DNA of 64,000 nt from positions 1 to 64,000 of the forward strand of contig NZ_QVLT01000006.1 of NCBI RefSeq assembly GCF_003417065.2, read 5' to 3'. The stretch comes from Hymenobacter lapidiphilus. Its GTDB lineage: Bacteria > Bacteroidota > Bacteroidia > Cytophagales > Hymenobacteraceae. A model generated the notes under the pieces. The model did not search any database. It was not told the DNA's origin and saw only the letters and a list, made by a program, of their open reading frames with translations. Shown here piece after piece: positions 1-8,634 of this stretch; position 1 is the stretch's first letter; every line of letters begins with the position of its first letter. The position numbers and the translations under genes are program-made.

Positions 1-2775
1 CCGGCCGCCAAGCCCGCCAAGCCCGTCACGCCGGCCACGCCTGAGCCAGCCCCCAACCCCTGCCCCCCGAAGCCGCCGACACCAACCGCGTGCCGGGTCT
101 GAAGGTGATGGGCAAAAATCGAGCTAGACTCGAAAGGCCGCCCCGTGCGCCCCAAGGCTGAAAAGCCTGCGGTTGCCGCCGAAGCCAAAACTCCTGAAGC
201 CAAAGCACCCGAAGCGAAAGCAACGGAAGCCAAAGCCCCGGCACCCAAAGCTGCAGAGCCCAAAGTAGCCGAGGCCAAAGCAACGGAAGCGAAAGCTCCT
301 GCCGAAGCCAAGGCTCCGGAGGCTAAGGCTCCCGAGGCAAAAGCAACGGAAGCCAAAGCACCTGCACAACCAAAGGCACCCGAGGCGAAAGCCCCGGAAG
401 CCGCTGCCAAGCCTACCGAAGCTGCTGAGGCCGCCAAGCCCGTCGCCGAAGCCAAGCCAGCTGCCAGCACTCCAGCTACACCGGTTGCTGCTCCGGCCGC
501 GGCCACGCCGGCTGCTGATGCGCCTGCCGAAGACAATACCATCGTTGCCAAAGCCGACCAGCTCAAGGGCCTGACGGTACTGGGCAAAATCGAGCTGCCC
601 ACCGACTCGTCGCGCCGCGGCGGCCGGGGTGCCCGCCCGGTGGCCTCGTCCGATGTGCGGAAGAGCGGCATCAGCGCCGATAAGAAAAAGCGCCAGCGTA
701 TCCCGATGAATGGCCCCGGCCAGACTGCTGGAACCGGTAACTCTCGTCCAGTAAGCCCTAGCCAAGGTGCCCGTCCGACTGGTACTGGCCCAGCTGCCAA
801 CCGGGGAACTGGTGGCCGCGCTGGTGCTGGTGCCCCCCGCCAGCCTGCTGCGCCGCTTACCCCCGAGCAGAACGACAAGCAGATTCAGGAGCAGATCAAG
901 GCTACGCTGGCCAAGCTCAGCGGCGGCCGTGGTCAGTCGCAGAACCGCGCCAAGTACCGCCGCGATAAGCGTAGCAACGCAGCCGATGACCGCGAGGCGA
1001 TGCGTGCTCAGAACGAGCTCGACTCCAAGACGCTGAAAGTAACCGAGTTTATCTCGGCCAACGACCTGGCGTCGCTCATGGACGTGTCGGTGAACGAAGT
1101 GATTAAGGTGTGCCTGAATATGGGCATGTTCGTCTCCATCAACCAGCGCCTCGACGCCGAAGCCATTACCGTAATTGCCGACGAGTTCGGCTACGATATT
1201 GAGTTCCTGTCGGCCGAGGAAGAGGAAACGGTAGCCGAAATTGAGGACGACGAGGCTGATCTGCAGCCCCGCGCCCCCATCGTGACCATCATGGGCCACG
1301 TCGACCACGGCAAGACCTCGCTGCTTGACTACATCCGGAGTGCCACGGTAGCCAAAGGCGAAGCCGGCGGTATCACCCAGCACATCGGAGCCTACGACGT
1401 GATGACCAAGTCGGATAAGCGCGTGACGTTCCTGGACACACCGGGTCACGAAGCCTTTACCGCCATGCGAGCCCGTGGTGCCAAAGTCACCGACATTGCC
1501 ATCATCGTGGTAGCGGCCGACGACTCGGTAATGCCCCAGACCCGGGAAGCCATCAACCACGCCCAAGCGGCTGGTGTACCCATCGTTATTGCCCTCAACA
1601 AGATTGACAAGCCCGGCGCCAACCCTGATAAGGTACGCGAGGAGCTGTCGGTTATGAACATTCTGGTGGAAGAATGGGGCGGCAAGTATCAGAGCCAGGA
1701 AGTATCGGCCAAAACCGGTGCTGGTATTGATGATCTGCTGGAGAAAGTGCTGCTCGAAGCCGAGTTGCTCGAGCTCAAAGCCAACCCCGACCGCAAGGCC
1801 GTGGGTACGGTTATCGAAGCCTCGCTCGATAAGGGCCGTGGCTACGTAACCACCATTCTGGTGCAGACCGGCACCATGGAAGTAGGCGACATCGTGCTGG
1901 CTGGTCCGCACTTTGGCCGCGTGAAAGCCATGACCGACCACCGCGGCAAGAAGATGAAGAAGGCTGGTCCGGCAACCCCGGTGCAGGTTCTTGGTCTGAC
2001 GGGCGCGCCCCAGGCCGGCGACAAAATCCAGGTAATGGAAACGGAGCGCGAAGCCCGCGAACTGGCCACCCAGCGTCAGCAGCTGGCCCGCGAGCAGAGC
2101 ATGCGCACCAAGAAGCATATCACCCTCGACGAGATTGGTCGCCGTCTGGCTATCGGCTCGTTTAAGGAGCTGAACGTGATTGTAAAGGGCGACGTGGACG
2201 GCTCGGTGGAAGCCCTGGCCGACTCACTGCTCAAGCTCAGCACCCCGGAAATTGCCATCAACATCCTCAACAAAGGGGTGGGTGCTATTTCCGAGTCCGA
2301 TGTGTTGCTGGCTTCGGCTTCCGACGCCATCATCATCGGTTTCCAGGTGCGGCCTTCCATCAGTGCCCGCAAGCTGGCCGAGCAGGAGCAGATCGATATC
2401 CGCCTCTACTCCATCATTTACAACGCCATCAACGAGGTGAAGGATGCCATGGAAGGCATGCTGGCCCCGACGGTGAAGGAAGTGGTGGTGGCCAACGCCG
2501 AAGTTCGCCAGGTGTTCAATATTACCAAGGTGGGCGCCATCGGTGGCTGTATGGTTACCGACGGTACGTTTACCCGCAAAACCAAAGTGCGTCTCGTGCG
2601 CAATGGCATTGTGGTGTACTCGGGCGGCATCAAGGACCTCAAGCGCTACAAAGACGATGTGTCGGAAGTACGCCAGGGCTACGAGTGCGGTATCTCGCTC
2701 AAGGACTTCGACGACCTCCAGGAGGGCGACAACATCGAAGGCTTCGAAGAGCAGGAGATCAAGCGGACGCTGTAG
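1..2775 (+). CDS. infB: Translation initiation factor IF-2 (5' partial, frame disturbed near the window start)
   Basis: IF-2 is the GTPase that brings initiator tRNA to the 30S subunit and promotes subunit joining. The reading frame runs open from about base 118 to a TAG at 2773-2775. An Ala/Lys/Pro/Glu-rich low-complexity N-terminal region is followed by a conserved N-terminal subdomain (about 1020-1210) and the G domain from about 1270: GHVDHGKT (G1), DTPGHEAF (G3) and NKID (G4). Domains II, III and IV follow with normal length. The gene begins before the window. Between about 45 and 118 the IF-2-like reading (VPGLKVMGK) lies in another frame, and in-frame TGA codons appear at 100-102 and 106-108, so two compensating indels are implied. 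A GTG at 145 opens the long frame but looks internal, because LKVMGKIEL resembles the later LTVLGKIEL repeat. Hairpins follow the stop. Confidence 0.95.
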
Positions 2776-2843
2776 TCAGCTGCTGCGCTGCCAGAACGCT
2801 GCTTTTAGCAGCATGATTGGCAAGCTCTTCTTTATAGACAAGT

Positions 2844-2881
2844 CAATGGCCGTTATCCTACAAGCAGGATAGCGGCCATTG
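2844..2881. terminator. Hairpin downstream of infB
   Basis: Two 16-base arms (2844-2859 and 2866-2881) pair with one mismatch around a six-base loop, 68 bases after the infB stop. There is no clean T-run, so it may be a 3' stabilising hairpin or a repeat rather than a classical terminator. Its loop side carries ACAAGCAGG, also found in the next hairpin. Confidence 0.5.
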
Positions 2882-2921
2882 GCTTTCAAAAGAAGTGCTA
2901 TTAAGTGTGTCAGTCGACTCA

Positions 2922-2995
2922 CCCATGCCTGCTTGTAAAGCAACCGGCCCCTATCCATCAAAGGACAGGGGCGTTGCTTTACAAGCAGGCATGGG
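2922..2995. repeat. Long perfect inverted repeat
   Basis: Arms of 23 bases (2922-2944 and 2973-2995) are perfectly complementary. The 28-base centre itself holds a CCCCT/AGGGG stem, so the whole would fold into one long hairpin. It lies between infB and a convergent minus-strand gene ending at 3025. The arm shares ACAAGCAGG with the hairpin at 2844-2881. It could act as a bidirectional terminator or be a palindromic mobile repeat. Confidence 0.7.
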
Positions 2996-3024
2996 CGCAT
3001 TGGTTTTATATCGCTCCTCGCTGC

Positions 3025-3504
3025 TTAAAAAAACAGGAAGCCTTTTTTGGTGCGGTTACGGTTGCTCCTTTGTTTGTCAGTCATAGGCTTGCCCTTGGGA
3101 TTGACGTACCCACCTTGGCGAGTCTGGCCGCGCTTGGGTGGTTTGGCCCCAACGCGCTTGTCTTTGAACTTGCGCACCGTGAAGCCGCCGCTGCCCTTAT
3201 CATACTGGCGGTAGCCGCCATCGGCGCGGCTGAGGCTGGAGTTGCCTGCACCCGAGCGAGCATCGAGCACCTCCAGCTGCTGGTCGCGCTTGCTTTCCTC
3301 GGCGTTCATGTTCATGCGGCGCTGCATGTTCACCACATCGTCGGCCGAGGCCTTACCACGCTTGCGGGTCTGTTTCTGAGTAGTCTGCCGGGTCTGGGTT
3401 TCCTCCCGGGTCTGGCCGTCGAGCACGGCCGTTTGGGCACGGGCGGCGGGGGCAGTGGCCCAGGTAACGGCGGCAAGCGCCAGCAGGGAAAGCAATTTGT
3501 TCAT
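3025..3504 (-). CDS. Small secreted basic protein of unknown function
   Basis: I do not recognise a family. The 159-residue product starts at ATG 3504 (a TTG one codon upstream is possible). It has a clear signal peptide, MNKLLSLLALAAVTWATA followed by ...ARAQ, so export is likely. The mature part is very polar and rich in Lys, Arg, Gln, Gly and Thr, with an Asp/Glu patch in the middle (MNAEESKRDQQLEVLDARSG) and a basic Gly/Pro-rich tail ending FLFF. Low complexity suggests an unstructured periplasmic or surface protein. It is convergent with infB and is followed upstream by mscL on the same strand, with a 173-bp spacer, so it probably has its own promoter. Confidence 0.65.
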   Translation of the reverse strand: MNKLLSLLALAAVTWATAPAARAQTAVLDGQTREETQTRQTTQKQTRKRGKASADDVVNMQRRMNMNAEESKRDQQLEVLDARSGAGNSSLSRADGGYRQYDKGSGGFTVRKFKDKRVGAKPPKRGQTRQGGYVNPKGKPMTDKQRSNRNRTKKGFLFF

Positions 3505-3677
3505 CAAAACGGCGAAAAGTTCAGCAGTTGGGAATTCAGCAAACGAACTGGCCCCTAGCGAAGTTAGTTCAAAGCGCGCAAAAAGTTATGGGTGGGCTTT
3601 CCAACCAGATACAACAAAGCCGGCCCTGGCGGCCCGAAGGCAGCCAAAGCCGGCTTAGCCAGCACGAACCCTGCAAC

Positions 3678-4103
3678 CTAGGCCCGGTTACGGAGCGCGT
3701 CGCGGATTTCGGTGAGCAGTATTTCCTCCTTGGTTGGAATAGGATCAGCTACGGCCACTACTTCTTGAGGCCTCTTGTAGCGGTTAGCAATTTTCACCAG
3801 CCAGAAAATGGCAAAGGCCATGAGCAGGAACGTGATGATGGCGTTCAGGAACAGGCCGTAGTTGATGGTGGCAGCCTTCGCTTCCTTGGCCAAAGCCAGC
3901 GTAGCGTAAGTTTTTCCGTCGAGCGAGAGGTACCACTCCTTGAAATCGAGGCCGCCGGTAAGTAGCGTCAGAATGGGCATCAGGATATCGTCGGTGAGCG
4001 AGGTCACGATTTTGCCAAAGGCTCCACCGATGATAACACCAACGGCTAGGTCAAGCACGTTGCCCTTCGAGATGAACTCCTTGAATTCAGAAATAAAACC
4101 CAT
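3678..4103 (-). CDS. mscL: Large-conductance mechanosensitive channel MscL
   Basis: MscL is a homopentameric inner-membrane channel that opens under membrane tension during hypo-osmotic shock. The 141-residue product has the family layout: an amphipathic N-terminal helix ([20 protein letters not shown]), TM1 with [20 protein letters not shown], a periplasmic loop (about 45-75), TM2 (about 78-100, [20 protein letters not shown]) and a charged C-terminal helix. The start is ATG 4103. It stands alone on the minus strand, divergent from the enoyl-CoA hydratase, so it is probably monocistronic. TATCTTGA read on the minus strand at 4138-4145 is a weak match to the Bacteroidota -7 element. Confidence 0.97.
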   Translation of the reverse strand: MGFISEFKEFISKGNVLDLAVGVIIGGAFGKIVTSLTDDILMPILTLLTGGLDFKEWYLSLDGKTYATLALAKEAKAATINYGLFLNAIITFLLMAFAIFWLVKIANRYKRPQEVVAVADPIPTKEEILLTEIRDALRNRA

Positions 4104-4305
4104 ACGCGAAAAATGATTGAGAGAGAAAAATGCGAGTTCAAGATAGAGTTTTTCCTATTTAAACGAACATCGGTTAGGGAGTAAGCCCAAAGGTCCCCTT
4201 TTAGCATCTCGCCCGGCACGTTATTTCGCCCAACACCACCTCTCAGGCGCTCAGCCGGCTTCAGGGGCGGTTGGTTGGGGTCGGATGGGGAGCAGCATTT
4301 CGTTC

Positions 4306-4313
4306 TATCTTTG
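4306..4313 (+). promoter_or_regulatory. Bacteroidota -7 promoter element (TATCTTTG)
   Basis: TATCTTTG matches the TAnnTTTG consensus and lies 41 bases before the ATG at 4355. It argues against the longer open frame beginning at 4271. No well-spaced -33 TTTG is evident. Confidence 0.5.
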
Positions 4314-4354
4314 GCCTCCGCACTAGTTCAACATCATCTCCCTCTCCCACCTCC

Positions 4355-5146
4355 ATGCCCACTTCTTTCACCACGCTGCTCTACGACCTCGATGCCGCTT
4401 CCGGTATCCTCACCATCACCGTCAACCGCCCCGATAAACTCAATGCCCTCAATGCCGCGACCATCGAGGATATCGGCAACGCCTTCGCACAGGCCCAGGA
4501 TGATGCGCAGGTACGCGGCATTCTGCTGACGGGCAGCGGCGAGAAGGCGTTTGTAGCCGGAGCCGATATTGCCGAGCTGGCCAAGCTCGATGTACTAGCG
4601 GCCCGCAAGGCGTCGGAGCGGGGCCAGGAAATATTCGGCCGGATTGAAGAAAGCGGCAAGCCCGTTGTTGCCGCCGTGAACGGTTTTGCGCTGGGCGGCG
4701 GCTGCGAGCTGGCCATGGCTTGCCACATTCGGGTAGCTTCCGAAAACGCCCGCTTCGGCCAGCCCGAGGTAAACCTGGGCCTGATTCCGGGTTACGGCGG
4801 CACCCAGCGCCTGGCCCAGCTGGTGGGCAAGGGCAAGGCCATTGAGCTGCTGCTGACGGCCGACATGGTGAAGGCCGATGAGGCCTTGCGTCTGGGCCTC
4901 GTCAACCACGTGGTGCCCCAGGCCGAGCTGCTCGACTTCAGCCGCCAGCTACTCACGCGCATCCTGGGCAAGGCCCCGCTGGCTGTGGGCCTGTGCCTCG
5001 ACGCGGTGAATGCCTACTACGACCAGCAGCGCCACGGCTACCAGACCGAAGCCCAGGGTTTCGGCCGCTGCTTCGCTTCCGACGACTTCAAAGAGGGTAC
5101 TACCGCTTTCCTGGAGAAGCGTCCGGCAGCCTTTACGGGCAACTAA
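4355..5146 (+). CDS. Enoyl-CoA hydratase/isomerase family protein
   Basis: This crotonase-fold enzyme, 263 residues, probably hydrates trans-2-enoyl-CoA to 3-hydroxyacyl-CoA in fatty-acid degradation. The CoA/oxyanion segment AGADIAEL and the signature GGGCELAMACHIRVASENA are present. Both catalytic glutamates expected of true hydratases are visible: one in GGCELA and one in FGQPEVNLGLIPG. The start at ATG 4355 is chosen because the -7 element at 4306-4313 lies inside any longer frame. Its last codon and stop fall inside the left arm of an inverted repeat (5141-5250). It stands apart from the beta-oxidation genes at 60-64 kb, so the true substrate is uncertain. Confidence 0.92.
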   Translation: MPTSFTTLLYDLDAASGILTITVNRPDKLNALNAATIEDIGNAFAQAQDDAQVRGILLTGSGEKAFVAGADIAELAKLDVLAARKASERGQEIFGRIEESGKPVVAAVNGFALGGGCELAMACHIRVASENARFGQPEVNLGLIPGYGGTQRLAQLVGKGKAIELLLTADMVKADEALRLGLVNHVVPQAELLDFSRQLLTRILGKAPLAVGLCLDAVNAYYDQQRHGYQTEAQGFGRCFASDDFKEGTTAFLEKRPAAFTGN

Positions 5147-5250
5147 AAATTTAAAGTGAAAAATTAAAAGTGACTGGTAAAACCAACCCATTCAGCATGA
5201 CGCAGTGAACCCAACGGTCATTTTTAATTTTTCACTCTTAATTTTTAGTT
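5141..5250. repeat. AT-rich inverted repeat element, overlapping a stop codon
   Basis: Arms 5141-5174 and 5217-5250 are about 34 bases each, complementary with four mismatches, and consist of AAAAATTAAA-type sequence. The left arm begins in the last sense codon (AAC) and supplies the TAA stop of the hydratase gene. A related element follows dut (7263-7374). It has no coding capacity and resembles a MITE-like or palindromic dispersed repeat. Confidence 0.75.
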
Positions 5251-5259
5251 GAATAAAAA

Positions 5260-6759
5260 ATGAGTTTAGCGAAAAAGCTGGCTTCACAGACGGCTATTTA
5301 TGGGGTGAGCAGTATTGTGGGCCGGGTGGTCAACTTTCTGCTGGTGCCCATGTACACCGCGCGCTTTGCGGCGGCCGAGTACGGCATCGTAACGGGGCTG
5401 TTTGCCTACGTGTCGTTTCTGAACGTGGTGTTCACCTACGGCATGGAAACCACGTATTTCCGCTTCGCCAACCGCCCCGGCACCGACCGGCAGGAGCTCT
5501 ACGACCGGTCGCTGACCATGCTGCTGCTTAGCAGCGTGGTGCTCACGTTGCTGCTGCTACTGCTGGCCCGCCCGCTGATGGGGCTGCTGGGGCTGCCCCC
5601 CGGCCACGAGCACTACGCCTATTGGATTGCGGCCATTCTGGGCCTTGATGCGCTGGCAGCTCTGCCCTTCGCCCGCCTGCGCCTCGAGAACAAGGCCCGT
5701 AAGTTTGCTACCATCCGGCTGGCCAACATCGGCCTCAACGTGGGCCTGAATCTGTTTTTCATCATTGCCTGCCCCGATATTCTGGCCGGCAAGTACCTGT
5801 TGGGGCTGCAGCCGCTGGTGCGGGCTATCTACGACCCATCCATCGGCGTGGGCTACGTGTTTATCTCGAATGCGGCGGCCAGTGCCTTCACACTGCTGCT
5901 GCTGGGTCGTGAGCTGACCGACTTCAGCTTCCGCCTGAACCTGGAGCCGTTGCGGCCCATGCTGCGCTACGCCTACCCCATTATGCTGATGGGCCTAGCG
6001 GGTATGGTGAACGAAACACTCGACCGGATTCTGCTGCCCATGTGGCTGCCCAAGAACTTCTACCCCGGCCAGAGCAGCCTGACGGCAGTGGGCGTGTACG
6101 GAGCCTGCTACAAGCTCAGCATTTTGATGAGCCTCGTTATTCAGGCCTTCAAATACGCAGCCGAGCCGTTCTTCTTCGCCCAGAGCACCGACCAGAACTC
6201 GCCCCGCACGTTTGCGCTGGTGCTCAAATGGTTCACGCTGTGCTGCGCTATGCTGTTTGTGGGCGTGAGCGTGAACCTGGACCTGGTAGCTAAGCTGTTT
6301 CTACATGGGAACGAATACCTGCAGGGGCTGGCCGTGGTGCCGGTACTACTGCTGGCCAACCTGTTTCTGGGCGTGTACTGGAACCTGTCGGTGTGGTTCA
6401 AGCTCACCGACAAGACGTATTATGGCACCTACATTAGCTTCGGCGGGGCCGTGCTCACCATTGCCCTCAACTTCCTGCTGATTCCGCTGCTGGGCTACAT
6501 GGGCTCGGCGCTGGCCACGCTGGCCTGCTACTTTATGATGGCCGCTTTATGCTGGTGGCTGGGCGAGCGGCACTTCCCGGTACCCTACCCGGTGGCGCGG
6601 CTGCTGGTGTGGGTGCTGGTAGCCGTGGCCGTGGTAGCCATTAGCTGGTATGTGCCGGTAGCGCCCGGCTGGGGCCGCTACGGCTTCCATGCCCTGCTCA
6701 CGCTGGGCTTTGTGGGCCTGGTGGCCGCCGTGGAAGGCCGGCGGCTGCGGAGTATTTAA
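5260..6759 (+). CDS. Polysaccharide/lipid-linked oligosaccharide flippase (Wzx/MATE-like)
   Basis: This 499-residue integral membrane protein has about 12-14 hydrophobic segments throughout. The N-terminus (SLAKKLASQTAIYGVSSIVG) is the typical opening of the polysaccharide-biosynthesis MurJ/Wzx transporter superfamily. Such proteins flip undecaprenyl-linked sugar units across the inner membrane for O-antigen, capsule or exopolysaccharide. The sugar-nucleotidyltransferase gene two positions downstream fits that role. A hydrophilic segment around residue 260-275 (LPKNFYPGQSSLTAVG) is a loop. The ATG at 5260 follows the AT-rich repeat by nine bases. The substrate cannot be told from sequence. 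Confidence 0.9.
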   Translation: MSLAKKLASQTAIYGVSSIVGRVVNFLLVPMYTARFAAAEYGIVTGLFAYVSFLNVVFTYGMETTYFRFANRPGTDRQELYDRSLTMLLLSSVVLTLLLLLLARPLMGLLGLPPGHEHYAYWIAAILGLDALAALPFARLRLENKARKFATIRLANIGLNVGLNLFFIIACPDILAGKYLLGLQPLVRAIYDPSIGVGYVFISNAAASAFTLLLLGRELTDFSFRLNLEPLRPMLRYAYPIMLMGLAGMVNETLDRILLPMWLPKNFYPGQSSLTAVGVYGACYKLSILMSLVIQAFKYAAEPFFFAQSTDQNSPRTFALVLKWFTLCCAMLFVGVSVNLDLVAKLFLHGNEYLQGLAVVPVLLLANLFLGVYWNLSVWFKLTDKTYYGTYISFGGAVLTIALNFLLIPLLGYMGSALATLACYFMMAALCWWLGERHFPVPYPVARLLVWVLVAVAVVAISWYVPVAPGWGRYGFHALLTLGFVGLVAAVEGRRLRSI

Positions 6760-6809
6760 GCTACAGGCTTTTTGAACGCGCTTGCGGCTTGTAGCTTAAA
6801 GCTTGTAGC
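6756..6809. repeat. Inverted repeat of the GCTACA/TGTAGC type, overlapping a stop codon
   Basis: TTAAGCTACA (6756-6765) pairs perfectly with TGTAGCTTAA (6790-6799), followed by a further AAGCTTGTAGCC copy. The left arm contains the TAA stop of the flippase gene. It resembles the other short intergenic palindromes of this window that touch stop codons. Confidence 0.55.
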
Positions 6810-6817
6810 CCAAAACC

Positions 6818-6825
6818 TATCTTTG
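6818..6825 (+). promoter_or_regulatory. -7 promoter element (TATCTTTG) abutting the dut start
   Basis: A full match to TAnnTTTG ends only four bases before the dut ATG at 6830. If used, transcription would begin at or within the first codon, giving a leaderless or nearly leaderless message. Confidence 0.45.
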
Positions 6826-6829
6826 CCCC

Positions 6830-7264
6830 ATGCAGATTCCCGTTATTAACCGCTCGCGCCATGCATTGCCCGAGTATCAGACTGCCCACGCGGCCGGCCT
6901 CGACGTGCGGGCCAACCTCGACGCGCCGGTTACGTTAGGGCCTTTGCAGCGCGCCCTCATCCCTACGGGCCTGTTTCTGGAAATTCCGGTGGGCTACGAG
7001 ATGCAGGTGCGGCCCCGCAGCGGGCTGGCCTACAAGCATGGCATTGGCCTCGTCAACAGCCCCGGCACCATTGATGCCGACTACCGTGGCGAGCTGAAAG
7101 TGCTGCTCGTAAACCTCTCAGACCAGGAGTTTGTGGTGCAGGATGGGGAGCGAATTGCCCAGCTTGTGGTGGCCCGCCACGAAGTAGTAGCCTGGCAACC
7201 GGCCGAGGCATTGTCGGAAACCAACCGCGGCGCGGGCGGCTACGGCAGCACGGGCAGTATATGA
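6830..7264 (+). CDS. dut: dUTP diphosphatase
   Basis: Dut hydrolyses dUTP to dUMP and pyrophosphate, keeping uracil out of DNA and feeding dTMP synthesis. The 144-residue protein has the trimeric dUTPase motifs in order: AGLDVRAN (motif 1), [11 protein letters not shown] (motif 2), [10 protein letters not shown] with the catalytic Asp (motif 3), DGERIAQLV (motif 4) and the Gly-rich GGYGSTGS tail (motif 5). Length is normal. A -7 element sits directly before the start. The TGA stop overlaps the end of an AT-rich inverted repeat. Confidence 0.97.
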   Translation: MQIPVINRSRHALPEYQTAHAAGLDVRANLDAPVTLGPLQRALIPTGLFLEIPVGYEMQVRPRSGLAYKHGIGLVNSPGTIDADYRGELKVLLVNLSDQEFVVQDGERIAQLVVARHEVVAWQPAEALSETNRGAGGYGSTGSI

Positions 7265-7374
7265 ATTAAAAATTAAAAGTAAGAAATTAAGCATCAGTCA
7301 TTCTGCATAATTTATTTTTTTGCTGAACCACTGATATTTCATTTTTCATTTTGATAATTTTTAATTTTTCATTC
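7263..7374. repeat. AT-rich imperfect inverted repeat after dut
   Basis: The left end GAATTAAAAATTAAAAG and right end CTTTTAATTTTT-like sequence (TTTTTAATTTTTCATTC) are imperfect inverted copies, and the left end overlaps the TGA of dut. The sequence resembles the element at 5141-5250 and fills most of the dut to nucleotidyltransferase spacer. Confidence 0.6.
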
Positions 7375-7396
7375 TAAATTCTTAATTAATCTCAGC

Positions 7397-8410
7397 ATGA
7401 AAATCATCGTCCCGATGGCTGGTATGGGTAAGCGCATGCGCCCCCACACGCTCACCGTTCCTAAGCCCCTGATTCCGATTGCCGGCAAACCAATTGTGCA
7501 TCGTCTGGTGGAGGACATTGCCAAAGTGTGCGCCGAGCCGGTGGAGGAAGTGGCCTTCATCATCGGGCGCAGCTTCGGGAAAGAGGTGGAGCAGGACCTC
7601 ATTAAAATTGCCGAATCGGTAGGCGGCAAGGGTACTATCCATTACCAGGATGAAGCCCTGGGCACCGCCCACGCCATCCTGTGCGCCCAGTCGGCCCTTG
7701 ATGGGCACGTAGTAGTAGCCTTCGCCGATACGCTGTTCAAAGCCGATTTCACCCTCGACACGTCCGTGGATGGAACCATCTGGGTGCAGAGCGTGGAAGA
7801 TCCCAAGCCCTTCGGCGTGGTGAAGCTCGACGCCGCCGGCCAGATTACCGACTTCGTGGAGAAGCCCCAGGAGTTCGTGTCGGATCTGGCCATTATCGGC
7901 ATCTACTACTTCAAGGACGGCGAGTACCTGAAGCGCGAGCTGCAGTACCTACTCGACAACAACATCATGGACAAAGGCGAGTACCAGCTTACCAATGCCC
8001 TTGAAAACATGAAGAATAAGGGCACCCAGTTTGTGCCCGGCCGCGTAACCGAGTGGCTCGACTGTGGCAACAAGGACGCTACCGTGTACACCAACCAGCG
8101 CTACCTGGAGTTTTTGCAGGAGCGCGGCGAAAAGCTGACTGCCTCCTCGGCACAGGTAACCAATTCGGTTATTATTGAGCCAGTGTACCTGGGCGAAAAC
8201 GTGCAGATTATCAACTCCGTAGTTGGCCCGCACGTGTCGGTGGGCGCCGGCAGCCGCATCAGTGGCTCGGTAGTGGCCAACAGCATTGTGCAGCAGTCGG
8301 CCACCATCGAGCATGCCAACCTAGCGGGCTCGATGATTGGCTCGCATGCCACCCTCAGCAGCAAGTCGCTGGATCTGAGCGTGGGCGACTACAATACGAT
8401 GCGGCTGTAA
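7397..8410 (+). CDS. Sugar-phosphate nucleotidyltransferase (NDP-sugar pyrophosphorylase)
   Basis: The enzyme, 337 residues, transfers NMP from an NTP to a sugar 1-phosphate to make an NDP-sugar. The N-terminal catalytic domain carries the signature MAGMGKRMRPHTLTVPKPL followed by IPIAGKP, the nucleotide-binding loop and the conserved Lys. FADTLF supplies the Asp of the metal site, and EKPQEF and WLDCGNKDA are also present. The C-terminal part (about 250-330) has hexapeptide-like left-handed beta-helix repeats (VQIINSVVGPHVSVGAGSRI). It resembles glucose-1-phosphate thymidylyl- or uridylyltransferases but the sugar and nucleotide cannot be fixed. The flippase nearby suggests surface glycan synthesis. 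Confidence 0.9.
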   Translation: MKIIVPMAGMGKRMRPHTLTVPKPLIPIAGKPIVHRLVEDIAKVCAEPVEEVAFIIGRSFGKEVEQDLIKIAESVGGKGTIHYQDEALGTAHAILCAQSALDGHVVVAFADTLFKADFTLDTSVDGTIWVQSVEDPKPFGVVKLDAAGQITDFVEKPQEFVSDLAIIGIYYFKDGEYLKRELQYLLDNNIMDKGEYQLTNALENMKNKGTQFVPGRVTEWLDCGNKDATVYTNQRYLEFLQERGEKLTASSAQVTNSVIIEPVYLGENVQIINSVVGPHVSVGAGSRISGSVVANSIVQQSATIEHANLAGSMIGSHATLSSKSLDLSVGDYNTMRL

Positions 8411-8439
8411 TATTTCGCGCCGTTGGCTGTTATCTAACC

Positions 8440-8542
8440 GTACGTCATTCGGGCGAGGCGAATACTTTGACGTTAAACCGTTGAACGGCAACCGTTTCAA
8501 TGGCTATGCGCCAAATCATTCGCCTCATTCTGAATGACGTAC
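8440..8542. repeat. Palindromic element, GTCATTC type
   Basis: The ends GTACGTCATTC and GAATGACGTAC are perfectly inverted and are followed inwards by GAGGCGAAT and its complement. The 103-bp element lies in the spacer before the TPR gene. It belongs with the elements at 22598, 23483, 32450 and 47546, which have the same GTCAT ends and similar length. Confidence 0.7.
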
Positions 8543-8634
8543 TCTTTTGTAGCTGCCTTGCGTTTTGTAGCTGGCCGCCGGCCTTTTCTTTATCTTCACG
8601 GCAGGCCCTTATTCCCGGCTTATCTGCTTTCCCT

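Noticed and set aside
124..2118. 664-codon minus-strand frame opposite infB
   Set aside because: A shadow of the GC-rich, codon-biased infB frame; repetitive translation with no family resemblance.
8500..8634. Upstream extension of the TPR protein
   Set aside because: It runs through the palindromic element; ATG 8635 gives a good signal peptide.
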